Part shown: piece by piece, positions 50,994 to 59,577 of the stretch
Position numbering within the stretch: the first letter of the stretch is position 1
Layout of the letters: the number at the start of each line of letters is the position of its first letter
NCBI GenBank assembly: GCA_024235095.1
Contig: JACKNC010000001.1
Location: 2,670,501-2,734,500, forward strand
Length of the DNA stretch: 64,000 bases
Source: Gammaproteobacteria bacterium
GTDB lineage: Bacteria; Pseudomonadota; Gammaproteobacteria; Competibacterales; Competibacteraceae
Direction of reading: 5' to 3'
The notes under the pieces: generated by a model
What the model was told of the DNA's origin: nothing
The model's database searches: none
The model's input: only the letters and a program-made list of their open reading frames with translations
Made by a program: the position numbers and the translations under genes

Positions 50994-51980
50994 TCATTGG
51001 TTATCAACGTATCTTTGCATCGCCGGCGAGTAACGGTCGCCGTGAAGAGTCATTTCCGAGGTGGCCCGCTCGATGTTCGCCAGGTCGGTCGGCGTTAGTT
51101 CCAGCGCTGTGCCGCCAAGATTTTCCTCCAACCGGGATGTTTTGGTCGTGCCAGGGATCGGGACGATCCACGGCTTTTGCGCAAGCAACCAGGCTAGGGC
51201 GACCTGCGCGGGCGTGGCTTTCTTTTCCTGGGCGATACCGCTAATCAGAGTAACCAGCGCGTGATTGGCCTTGCGGTTTTCTTCCGTAAAGCGCGGCACG
51301 CTCTTGCGCATGTCGTTGTCCGCAAAGGCGGTGCTCTCGTCGATCTTGCCCGTCAAAAAGCCTCTGCCCAGGGGGGCGAATGGCACGAAGCCAATGCCCA
51401 ATGCGTCCAGGGTCGGCAGGATCTCTTGTTCCGGTTCACGCCAGAACAGCGAATATTCGCTTTGCAGGGCGGTGACCGGCTGTACGGCGTGCGCTTTGCA
51501 GATACTCGGTACACTGGCTTCCGATAGGCCGAAATGCCGGACTTTGCCTTCCGCGATGAGGTCTTTCACCGCTCCGGCCACCTCTTCCATCGGTACGGAC
51601 GGATCGACGCGGTGCTGGTAAAATAGGTCGATCCGGTCAGTGCGCAGACGTTTCAAGGATGCTTCAGCGACCTGCCGGATGCGTTCCGGGCGGCTGTCCA
51701 GCCCTTGGGTTGCTACGCCCTCCTGAAAACCAAATTTGGTCGCGATCACGACTTGATCGCGGATTGGTTGGAGCGCCTCACCCACAATTTCTTCATTGGT
51801 GAAGGGGCCGTACGTCTCTGCTGTGTCGAAGAACGTCACGCCTAAATCAAAAGCATGGCGGATGAGCTTGATCGACTCCTCCTTGCTGATACCCGATCCA
51901 TAACCGAAATTCAGGCCCATACATCCAAGTCCCAGTGCGGAAACTTCCAGTCCACGATGGCCTAAAGTGCGTTTTTGCAT
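50994..51980 (-). CDS. Aldo/keto reductase
   Basis: The 328-residue NADPH-dependent (alpha/beta)8-barrel reductase has GLEVSALGLGCMGLNFGYG, the catalytic Asp and Tyr in TFFDTAETYGPFTNEE, Lys in VVIATKFGFQ and His in DLFYQHRVDPSVPME. C-terminal WIVPIPGTTKTSRLEENL binds the cofactor. It resembles YajO/Tas-type and AKR13-like enzymes that act on diverse aldehydes and ketones. The ATG at 51980 follows an excellent AAAAGGAGG site, predicting strong translation. It is the first gene of the pair with the alcohol dehydrogenase. Confidence 0.92.
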   Translation of the reverse strand: MQKRTLGHRGLEVSALGLGCMGLNFGYGSGISKEESIKLIRHAFDLGVTFFDTAETYGPFTNEEIVGEALQPIRDQVVIATKFGFQEGVATQGLDSRPERIRQVAEASLKRLRTDRIDLFYQHRVDPSVPMEEVAGAVKDLIAEGKVRHFGLSEASVPSICKAHAVQPVTALQSEYSLFWREPEQEILPTLDALGIGFVPFAPLGRGFLTGKIDESTAFADNDMRKSVPRFTEENRKANHALVTLISGIAQEKKATPAQVALAWLLAQKPWIVPIPGTTKTSRLEENLGGTALELTPTDLANIERATSEMTLHGDRYSPAMQRYVDNQ

Positions 51981-52212
51981 GATCTTCCTCCTTTTAAGAC
52001 GTAGGCGGCTTACCTGTTGAGATGGGTCTTCATGATAAATTTTTGGAGAGAAATAGCTTGCCTAAAGCTACAAACATTATGCCCATCTCTACTTAATCGC
52101 GAATACGGTTTCGTAGTTTAATTTTTATTTGAAATATTTTTCACATGATCACTTTTTAACTATTAAAAATATAATTAATAGCTTATTCATAATAAGATCA
52201 ATAGCTGTAATG
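51981..52212. promoter_or_regulatory. AT-rich upstream region of the aldo/keto reductase operon
   Basis: This 232-bp region is conspicuously AT-rich (TTTTTAACTATTAAAAATA and similar). It holds the leader with AAAAGGAGG at its start and presumably the promoter and AraC-type operator. I cannot assign specific boxes. Confidence 0.4.
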
Positions 52213-52560
52213 TCATAGAATAGAATTGGGTAAAAAATGAGTAGGAATAGGCAAACTCATATTTGCCGAAACCCATGAAACAGCAGGACGTGCCAACAAC
52301 AGTGGTTGCACAATGCCCGACATGGCCATCGCGATATCTTCGCAGGCTACCTCGACAGTTTCCAGATTGGCGTAAACAGCCTGGTAGCGTCCACCCTGAT
52401 TCAGCAAGTCCCGCAGCGCCAGCCGACAGGAAGTCTTGCCGGTCTGGCGCGGGGTGTGGAGAAAAAAGTATTTTTCTGATCGATCAACCCGATAATTTCA
52501 TCAAGGTTTCAACGCTGTAGAGGCGACAGGCAGTAATGACGCTCAGGTCGAACCGGACTC
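52213..52560 (-). pseudogene. Decayed P-loop ATPase
   Basis: On the minus strand the translated fragments read LDEIIGLIDQKN, then after a frameshift FLHTPRQTGKTSCRLALRDL (Walker A), and LLNQGGRYQAVYANLETVEV. This is the start of a common AAA-like ATPase family with APRQTGKT. The gene lacks the initiation region and everything after about 60 residues past Walker A, so it is a relic. It accounts for part of the 700-bp gap between the aldo/keto reductase and dsbC. Confidence 0.7.
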
Positions 52561-52707
52561 TAGCGTTGAAAAAACGCATGGCGCAGATCCGGGAGGCAAG
52601 GTCGAGGAGGGGATAACAGCATAGCAGGCGGCGCTAATTGCAGGCCCTGTCCCACCGGGAGAGGGAATTTTCTGGAACGGTTCCAAAGGGTTGTAGAACA
52701 TGAATTC

Positions 52708-53472
52708 TCAATTGTTACCTTTTGCCAGAAGCTGCGCTAATTGGGTCGGCGGCACGTACCCGGGAATCAGTTCGCCATCTTCCAGGATCATGCTCGGCGT
52801 CCCGCGCACACCCAGTTTCTGGCCCAGTTCAAATTGCGCCTGGATTGGATTGTCGCAGGTTTTGCGCTCGATCTCTTCGCCACGTTTGGCTTTGGTCATC
52901 GCTTCCTGTCGATTGTCGGCGCACCAAACCGCCACCGCCTTATTGAATGAATCGGAGTTAATTCCCTCGCGCGGAAACATCAGATAGCGTATCTTGATGC
53001 CTTCCTTATTGTAAGCAGCTATCTGACTGTGCATCTTGCGACAATAACCGCAGTCAATATCAGTAAACACCGTCACTGTATGCTGGACTGCCGCCTCTGG
53101 CGCGAATACCACCATGTCCTTTTCATTGATGGTCTCGATCGCCTTGCTTCGCAATTCGCCACGCCGGCGATCGGTCAAATTGGCGCGGGAGTCCAGCTCC
53201 AGCAGATCACCCTGCAAGACAAAACGGCCATCCGCGCTCAGATAGAAGACCTGGCCGCCCAGAATGACCTCGAACAAACCAGGGATAGCTGTTGGAGCAA
53301 CACTATCCGGTTGTTCGCCATTAACCGCGGCTTGCAGTTTGGTCAGATCGGGTTGTTTGAGGGCCATCGGAGCCACGCTCAGCGCGGGCGCAGCCGGTTC
53401 GGAGCTTTGATTTTCGGCAGCCAAGCTACTGGCGGCGTACAGTGCGGTGATAATCAAAAAGGTCTTATGCAT
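52708..53472 (-). CDS. dsbC: Thiol:disulfide interchange protein DsbC
   Basis: This periplasmic disulfide isomerase is V-shaped as a dimer. The 254-residue product has a signal peptide (MHKTFLIITALYAASSLAA), an N-terminal dimerisation domain (GLFEVILGGQVFYLSADGRF) and a thioredoxin-fold domain with the CGYC active site in TVFTDIDCGYCRKMHSQI. It also has a cis-Pro loop in GVRGTPSMILEDGEL. An extended Ala/Pro-rich stretch follows the signal. The ATG at 53472 gives the signal peptide; a GTG four codons earlier is the alternative. Confidence 0.92.
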   Translation of the reverse strand: MHKTFLIITALYAASSLAAENQSSEPAAPALSVAPMALKQPDLTKLQAAVNGEQPDSVAPTAIPGLFEVILGGQVFYLSADGRFVLQGDLLELDSRANLTDRRRGELRSKAIETINEKDMVVFAPEAAVQHTVTVFTDIDCGYCRKMHSQIAAYNKEGIKIRYLMFPREGINSDSFNKAVAVWCADNRQEAMTKAKRGEEIERKTCDNPIQAQFELGQKLGVRGTPSMILEDGELIPGYVPPTQLAQLLAKGNN

Positions 53473-53498
53473 TTCAATATCCACATGATGGCAACGGA

Positions 53499-54620
53499 AT
53501 GATCAATCAGAGTTTAGACAGTGATCAGGGTTCCACGGTGACCCCGGTTGCAGTAAAAAAGCCCATCGGATCGCCGGTTCACTCGCTAAGGCGGCAGGAT
53601 TTCCATTTTGATCTGCCGTCAGAACTGATTGCCCAGTATCCGCCGCTGCAACGTAGCGATAGCCGATTGCTGGCGCTGGACAGCGCGACCGGTCAACTTG
53701 ACGACTGCTGGTTTCGCGATCTGCCCGAACTGCTGCGGCCAGGCGATCTGCTGGTCTTCAATGACACCCGGGTGATTCCAGCCCGATTGTTTGGACACAA
53801 GGCCAGCGGTGGCCGGTTCGAATTGCTGGTGGAGCGGTTGCTGGATGAACGACGGGCGTTGGTCCAACTTCGGGTCAGTAAAGCGCCAAAATCCGGTGGA
53901 AAATTGCAATTCGACGCTGGATTTACCGCCACTGTCCTCGGTCGTCACGATGATTTGTTCGAAATTCGCCTGGACGGGAATCAACCACTACTGACGTTGC
54001 TCGAACAGCATGGCCGCATTCCCCTGCCGCCTTATATCACCCGCGAACCGACTAGAGCAGACTGGGAGCGTTATCAGACTATCTATGCTCGTCAACCCGG
54101 CGCTGTGGCCGCGCCCACCGCCGGTTTACACTTTGATCAGAACTTGTTTGATCGGCTCACCGAACGGGGAATCGAATCCACTTTTATTACCCTGCATGTC
54201 GGCGCGGGCACGTTTCAACCGCTGCGGGCAGAGCGTATTGAAGGGCATAAGATGCATGCCGAATGGATTGATGTCAGCGCGGCGGTTTGCCAGCAGATTC
54301 AGGCGACCCAGGCGCGTGGCGGGCGGATCGTCGCAGTCGGCACTACTGTCGTACGGGCGTTGGAAACCGCTACCGGCGAGAATAATATTCTTCAACCGTG
54401 GAGCGGCGAAACCCGGATTTTCATTTACCCCGGTTATCGCTTTCGCAACGTGGATGCGCTGATTACCAATTTTCATCTACCGGAATCCACTCTACTGATG
54501 CTGGTTGCGGCTTTCGCTGGCCATGCGCAAATTCTTAACGCTTATCGCCACGCCGTTGAACAGCGTTACCGGTTCTTCAGCTATGGCGACGCTATGTTGA
54601 TCAGATCCTCTCACCTCTGA
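53499..54620 (+). CDS. queA: tRNA preQ1(34) S-adenosylmethionine ribosyltransferase-isomerase QueA
   Basis: QueA transfers and isomerises the ribosyl part of SAM onto preQ1 in tRNA to make epoxyqueuosine. The 373-residue frame has RRQDFHFDLPSELIAQYP, LLVFNDTRVIPARLFG, YARQPGAVAAPTAGLHFD, TLHVGAGTFQPLRAERIEGH and TNFHLPESTLLMLVAAFAG. Homologues start near RRQDFHFDL, so the first 30 residues (MINQSLDSDQG...) are an unusual extension. No closer start codon is available except a GTG at 53538. It is divergent from dsbC with only 26 bp between starts. Confidence 0.93.
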   Translation: MINQSLDSDQGSTVTPVAVKKPIGSPVHSLRRQDFHFDLPSELIAQYPPLQRSDSRLLALDSATGQLDDCWFRDLPELLRPGDLLVFNDTRVIPARLFGHKASGGRFELLVERLLDERRALVQLRVSKAPKSGGKLQFDAGFTATVLGRHDDLFEIRLDGNQPLLTLLEQHGRIPLPPYITREPTRADWERYQTIYARQPGAVAAPTAGLHFDQNLFDRLTERGIESTFITLHVGAGTFQPLRAERIEGHKMHAEWIDVSAAVCQQIQATQARGGRIVAVGTTVVRALETATGENNILQPWSGETRIFIYPGYRFRNVDALITNFHLPESTLLMLVAAFAGHAQILNAYRHAVEQRYRFFSYGDAMLIRSSHL

Positions 54621-54714
54621 CCTCGCAGAGGAAAAGGGAAGTCAATAGCCATTTCTTGAAATTCCCCCCCAAGCGCCTATAGAGTCTTCAACATCATCCT
54701 CGCGGAGCGCCATC

Positions 54715-55599
54715 ATGAAGCGTATTTTTCTGTTTGTTGTCACCAATCTGGCCGTGATCATTCTGCTCGGCGTCATCACTCGTTTACTTGGAGTTGATCG
54801 CTTTCTGGTTGGAACCGGCCTCAATCTCACCGGTCTGTTGATCTTCTCGGCTATTTTCGGTATGGGCGGCTCCCTGATTTCGCTGCTCATGTCGAAATGG
54901 ATCGCGAAAATGTCGGTCGGCGCTCAAGTTATCGAGCAACCCCGCACCCAGACCGAGTTGTGGCTGGTGGAAACCGTTCGTTACCAGGCTCAGAATGCCG
55001 GAATCGGGATGCCGGAAGTCGCTCTTTATCATTCGCCAGAACCGAATGCCTTCGCTACCGGCGCCAGCCGCAACCATGCCCTGGTCGCTGTGAGCACCGG
55101 TCTGATGGAACAGATGAGCGCCGAGGAAGTCGAGGCAGTGCTGGGCCATGAGGTCAGTCACGTCGCTAATGGCGACATGGTGACGCTAACCTTGATTCAA
55201 GGTGTGCTGAACACCTTTGTGATCGCCCTGTCGCGAGTGGTGGGTTATCTGGTGGATCAGGCGCTCTCGCGGGGCGGGGAGTATCGCGGCCCCGGCATCG
55301 GCTACTACATCACCAGCTTTATCATGGAAATCGTATTCGGCTTCCTAGCGTCGCTGGTTGTCATGTGGTTCAGCCGCCAACGCGAGTTTCATGCTGACGC
55401 CGGCGGCGCGCGGCTGGCCAGTCGCGGCAAAATGATCGCCGCACTGGAGCGGTTACGACAGCTGCATGAGCCTTCGCAATTGCCCTCGCAAATGGCGGCG
55501 TTTGGCATCAACGGTGGGTTGAGCGAGGGTCTGCGCAAGTTGCTGATGACCCATCCGCCGCTGGAAGAGCGGATCGCCGCGCTGCGCCAGAGAGGATAG
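54715..55599 (+). CDS. htpX: Membrane protease HtpX
   Basis: This M48 zinc metalloprotease of the inner membrane removes misfolded membrane proteins. The 294-residue protein has two N-terminal helices (about residues 4-25 and 37-55), LWLVETVRYQAQNAG, the zinc motif LGHEVSHVANGDMVTL (about 140) and later helices at 153-178 and 195-215. The third ligand is in FSRQREFHADAGGARL. The tail MTHPPLEERIAALRQ is typical. The ATG at 54715 follows GCGGAGCG. Confidence 0.95.
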   Translation: MKRIFLFVVTNLAVIILLGVITRLLGVDRFLVGTGLNLTGLLIFSAIFGMGGSLISLLMSKWIAKMSVGAQVIEQPRTQTELWLVETVRYQAQNAGIGMPEVALYHSPEPNAFATGASRNHALVAVSTGLMEQMSAEEVEAVLGHEVSHVANGDMVTLTLIQGVLNTFVIALSRVVGYLVDQALSRGGEYRGPGIGYYITSFIMEIVFGFLASLVVMWFSRQREFHADAGGARLASRGKMIAALERLRQLHEPSQLPSQMAAFGINGGLSEGLRKLLMTHPPLEERIAALRQRG

Positions 55600-55608
55600 G
55601 GAGGCAAG

Positions 55609-55635
55609 GAGTAGCGAAAGCCCCATTCGCTACTC
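55609..55635. terminator. Hairpin between convergent htpX and FimX-like genes
   Basis: GAGTAGCGAA pairs perfectly with TTCGCTACTC around AGCCCCA. It has no T run, so intrinsic termination is uncertain, but its position 10 bp after htpX and 6 bp from the opposite stop suits a shared 3' end structure. Confidence 0.5.
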
Positions 55636-55640
55636 ACGAC

Positions 55641-57740
55641 TCACCCCGCATACTGACGAAAATCAAAGTCCAGATGCTCGCTGGCTTCCGCCACCATATT
55701 ACCTTGTACTAACGTGACGCCGAATTGCCAGATGCTGGCCATCTGTGGCGCAGTCATAACCCCGGCGGCCACGACCCGGGTGTTGATTTCGTGGGCGCGC
55801 TGGGCGAGTTGCGCCATCGCCTGCCGGCTGTTTTCATCCTTGGCCTTAGCCAACCGCTCAATCAGGCTGCCATCCAGCTTGATATAGTCCGGCGTTAGTC
55901 CCGTAAGCAGCCGCTCGGAATGCGACTTACCGCCAAAATGGGACAGCGCAAGGCCACAGCCCAACTCCCGCAGGCGCACTTGCAACAACCGGGTTTCCTC
56001 AAAGCCCTCCTCAGCGTCATCTTCCTTAATTTCAAACACCAGGAATTGCGGCGTCAGCCGGCTTTCCTTGAAACGCTTGACTAACCAGTCAAAGAAATCT
56101 TTGTCGGCCAATGAATTACGAGATAGTCGAACAAAAAGAATGGGAGGGGTATCACCTTTCTTCTGGATTTCAATCAATGCCGCCATCCCCCGGATGATGG
56201 TCCATTTATCCAGGGTGCTCATCATGCCATACCGCACTGCCACATTGCCCAGTTTATCCATCGATTGGCGATCACCTGCGTCATCTGCAATCCGCAGATA
56301 GACTTTATAGCGCGCTTCCTCCGCGCTTTCAAAGCTGACAATCGGTTGATAGTTCAAACTGAAACGACCCTTGGTCAACGCATCGCGAATCAGGTGAATT
56401 GTTGCTTCATCTTGCTCGCTGATCGCGCCGCCATCTCGCTCCGAGATACTTTCATCTTTGGGCGGCGTATAAACGTCAACCTGATTACCGCCTTTCTGCC
56501 GCGCGGTCTCGCAGGCTCGATCGGCATGGGACAGAATCTGCAATGCGGTTTCATGACTTTCGCGGGCATCGTAAATGCCCACGCAGCAAGTCGTGGTAAA
56601 TAACTTGCCACTGATTTTGAAGTTATGAGAAGCAATCGTGGCGCGGATATGCTCAGCCAGCATCAAGGGATCGGTCGATGAGCGGGTGGGCGCATAGATC
56701 GCAATGACTTCACTGGCGAAATAGGCCGCCATATCATCCGGATCCAGCATGCGTTTGATCAAGCCCGCCGCGTCGCGCATGAATTGGCTGGTGGCTTCAA
56801 AGCCCATCGAATGACGAATCGTGGAGCAATCGGTGAACAGCACGTACAACACAGAGCCTTCATGCTCAATTTCCACCGATTCCAGGAAAAATCGCCGGCT
56901 GTAGAGACCGGTCACTTCGTCAAACTTGAGCATTTCCTCTAGTTGCTGATTGTAAGGACTTTTCTCTGGAGTCGCATCGCGGACGAGAATCTGGGTGCAG
57001 GGTTCGTCATTCATTCGAGTTGGAGCGCACTCCAACAGAATGGGAAAGGTTTGGCCGTTACTTCTTACTCCGACCAGCTCCACGGGTTCAATCGCTTTGC
57101 CAGAGCGGATACTACGGCGCAGTACGCTTTTCAGCGCATCCCGGTAGCCCGGTGGGACCATGTGGACCAGTTGAATATTCGCCAGATCTTCCTTGCGCTC
57201 ATAGCTGAACAGGCGCAGGTAGGCGGCGTTGGCGTAGGCGTGAACGCCCTCATGAATATAGGCAATGGCTTCCTGAATGTTTTCCAGCAACGCCTGACTG
57301 CGGATTTCCCCTTCTTTGAAGCGCACCTCAAATGATTTCTCGCGCTTGCGATCCTGGAGATGGCGTAACTCCTTGCGAATGACCGCGACCAGATGATCGG
57401 CGTCATCCAGGTAAAAATAATTGTCGGCGCCTTCCTCCAGCAGACGAGACGGTCGAAGTTCCTGGCGATGTTCGTCATCCACTACAACCACGAGGGGAAT
57501 GTCCTGCTGCGCTTCAGCTACCATCAACCGCATCTCGGCAATGGTGGGCAATTCGTCGGCCAGTCGCAGAAGAATGATATCCAGGGGTTGATAATCGATC
57601 GTGCTCCGGGCTTCTTCCGCCTGGTCGGTCTCGGTCAATTCGAGTTGATAATCATCGCCACGAAGGGTTTTGACGATATGGTCAATATCAGATCGGGAGC
57701 GATCCACGATCAACAGGTTAATGACAGAAGGCTCAGACAC
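55641..57740 (-). CDS. FimX-like REC-PAS-GGDEF-EAL protein with degenerate catalytic sites
   Basis: The 699-residue cytoplasmic protein has a receiver-like domain (INLLIVDRSRSDIDHIVKTL) without a clear phosphoacceptor Asp, a PAS domain (ALLENIQEAIAYIHEGVHAY), a GGDEF domain and an EAL domain. The cyclase signature is replaced by YFASEVIAIY. The EAL motif reads YKVYLRI; the later catalytic DDFG and EGVE are LSHFGG and AAGVMT. Enzyme activity is therefore not expected. This layout is that of FimX, a c-di-GMP receptor that controls type IV pili. The GTG at 57740 (after AGAGG) is preferred over a TTG at 57773. Confidence 0.85.
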   Translation of the reverse strand: MSEPSVINLLIVDRSRSDIDHIVKTLRGDDYQLELTETDQAEEARSTIDYQPLDIILLRLADELPTIAEMRLMVAEAQQDIPLVVVVDDEHRQELRPSRLLEEGADNYFYLDDADHLVAVIRKELRHLQDRKREKSFEVRFKEGEIRSQALLENIQEAIAYIHEGVHAYANAAYLRLFSYERKEDLANIQLVHMVPPGYRDALKSVLRRSIRSGKAIEPVELVGVRSNGQTFPILLECAPTRMNDEPCTQILVRDATPEKSPYNQQLEEMLKFDEVTGLYSRRFFLESVEIEHEGSVLYVLFTDCSTIRHSMGFEATSQFMRDAAGLIKRMLDPDDMAAYFASEVIAIYAPTRSSTDPLMLAEHIRATIASHNFKISGKLFTTTCCVGIYDARESHETALQILSHADRACETARQKGGNQVDVYTPPKDESISERDGGAISEQDEATIHLIRDALTKGRFSLNYQPIVSFESAEEARYKVYLRIADDAGDRQSMDKLGNVAVRYGMMSTLDKWTIIRGMAALIEIQKKGDTPPILFVRLSRNSLADKDFFDWLVKRFKESRLTPQFLVFEIKEDDAEEGFEETRLLQVRLRELGCGLALSHFGGKSHSERLLTGLTPDYIKLDGSLIERLAKAKDENSRQAMAQLAQRAHEINTRVVAAGVMTAPQMASIWQFGVTLVQGNMVAEASEHLDFDFRQYAG

Positions 57741-57791
57741 GCGCTCCAACCTCTGCTGGGGGCCAGAATCCAAACGGGAAGCAAGACTTCA

Positions 57792-58808
57792 TCAGCGGCA
57801 TGATTCCACCAAGGTTTTGGCCAATTGCCCTGGTTGTTCTCGCACCAGCCGAGGCGCCAGGTAGCCTGGCAACCGCTGACGTAATGTGTTCATAATAGCT
57901 AATGCTACGTTTTCCTTCACAGCAAAATGCGCCGCACCCTGCACATGGTCAAGCAAGTGCAAATAATAGGGCAGTACTCGGGCGGCAAACAACGCCTCGC
58001 TTAATGCCGCCAAGGTTGCTGCATCGTCATTAACGCTGCGCAGCAGCACTGACTGATTCAGCAATGTCACGCCTGCCGTCGCCAAACATTCTAGCGCCTT
58101 GACCACGGTTTCGTCGATTTCATGCGGGTGATTGGCATGGATCACCAAAACCGGGCGCAACCGAGTGTCGGTTAGCATTGCGGCCAACCCGTCGTCGATG
58201 CGCTCGGGTAAAACAATCGGCAACCGGCTGTGAATCCGCAACCGCTCCAGATGCGGGATCTGCTCCAGCGCCGCCAGCAAGACGCTCAACCGACGGTTGG
58301 ACAACGCCAGTGGATCGCCGCCGCTGAGGATGACTTCACGAATGCTGGCGTCACTGGCCAAATAGGACAACGCTGATCGCCACTGATTCGCTCCGGCTCG
58401 AGCCTCGGTGTAGGAAAACGCCCGGCGGAAGCAATAACGGCAGTGCACCGCGCAAACGCCCGTGGCGATCAACAGCGCGCGACCGGGGTATTTATGCAGA
58501 ACCCCTGGCGCGGCTTGCGTGGCCTGTTCGTCTAACGGATCAGCGACGAAGCCGGGCGCGGGCGCCAGTTCCTCCGCCAGCGGCAACACTTGCCTTAACA
58601 ACGGATCGTCTGGATCGCCCCGACGCATCCGCGCCACGAAACCTCGTGGCGCCCGCAGCGGAAATTTTACCGCCGCGGCTTGCGCTGCGGGCAATAAGGC
58701 GGGATTGAGGTCAAGCTCTCGCAGTAACTCGTTGGGATCGCGGATAGCGCGGGCGAATTCCCGCTGCCAGCACGAAGCCTGACGGGACAACGGCTTTGCA
58801 GTTATCAT
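57792..58808 (-). CDS. epmB: EF-P (R)-beta-lysylation: lysine 2,3-aminomutase EpmB
   Basis: This radical SAM/PLP enzyme turns (S)-alpha-lysine into (R)-beta-lysine for attachment to EF-P. The 338-residue product has the iron-sulfur triad CAVHCRYCF (about residue 117), VILSGGDPLALSNRRL, RIHSRLPIVLPERI and the PLP lysine region near AAHFAVKENVALAI. The ATG at 58808 gives the usual start. A TTG six codons earlier is possible. It is divergent from efp, the common arrangement, with 44 bp between starts. Confidence 0.93.
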   Translation of the reverse strand: MITAKPLSRQASCWQREFARAIRDPNELLRELDLNPALLPAAQAAAVKFPLRAPRGFVARMRRGDPDDPLLRQVLPLAEELAPAPGFVADPLDEQATQAAPGVLHKYPGRALLIATGVCAVHCRYCFRRAFSYTEARAGANQWRSALSYLASDASIREVILSGGDPLALSNRRLSVLLAALEQIPHLERLRIHSRLPIVLPERIDDGLAAMLTDTRLRPVLVIHANHPHEIDETVVKALECLATAGVTLLNQSVLLRSVNDDAATLAALSEALFAARVLPYYLHLLDHVQGAAHFAVKENVALAIMNTLRQRLPGYLAPRLVREQPGQLAKTLVESCR

Positions 58809-58852
58809 ATATGCTTTATTGCTCAATCACTCTAACAGAAGGCGAATTTTGC

Positions 58853-59422
58853 ATGGCAACGTATAGTACTAATGAATTCAAGGGTGGGCTGAAGATCATG
58901 CTGGATGGCGATCCTTATACCGTCGTCGAGAATGAATTCGTCAAGCCCGGTAAGGGCCAAGCGTTCAACCGAGTCAAGGTGCGCAACCTGAAAACCGGTC
59001 GGGTCATCGAGCGCACCTTTAAATCCGGCGACACCGTGGAAGGCGCCGATGTCGTCGATGTTGAACTGCAATATCTCTACAACGACGGCGAATACTGGCA
59101 TTTCATGGACCCGCAGAGTTTTGAACAAGTCACCGCTGACGCAGCAGCGGTGAGCGATGCCGCAAAATGGCTGAAGGAAGAAGCAATTTGCCAGGTTACC
59201 CTGTGGAACGGCGTCCCTTTGAGCGTCGCGGCTCCGAATTTCGTCATCATGACCATTATCGAGACCGATCCGGGTCTGCGCGGCGACACCTCGGGCGGTG
59301 GTGGCAAACCAGCGACCCTGGAAACCGGCGCGGTGGTCCGCGTGCCGTTGTTTGTCCAGAGTGGCGAGGTCATCAAAGTAGACACCCGAACGGGCGAATA
59401 TGTGTCCCGGGTCAAAGAATAG
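58853..59422 (+). CDS. efp: Elongation factor P
   Basis: EF-P rescues ribosomes at polyproline stretches. The 189-residue protein starts MATYSTNEFKGGLKIMLDGD and has Lys34 in the loop FVKPGKGQAFNRVKVRNL, which EpmA modifies with beta-lysine. The C-terminal OB fold has VPLFVQSGEVIKVDTRTGEY. The frame opens at 58796, but the ATG at 58853 gives the conserved N-terminus. Flanked by epmB and (beyond one gene) epmA, so the full lysylation pathway is present. Confidence 0.96.
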   Translation: MATYSTNEFKGGLKIMLDGDPYTVVENEFVKPGKGQAFNRVKVRNLKTGRVIERTFKSGDTVEGADVVDVELQYLYNDGEYWHFMDPQSFEQVTADAAAVSDAAKWLKEEAICQVTLWNGVPLSVAAPNFVIMTIIETDPGLRGDTSGGGGKPATLETGAVVRVPLFVQSGEVIKVDTRTGEYVSRVKE

Positions 59423-59577
59423 TTGCGAAAGTGGGTTTTTACGGGCAGGCCGTACATAATTAACCCGTTAATTCGATTGAAAACAGCAAAGCGGGTTTCT
59501 TAAAAGCTGCGCTGCTTGCAAAAATACCCGACTTTAGCCCTCCTGAATCGGCTGGGCCTTGTGTGGAGAATATGGCG

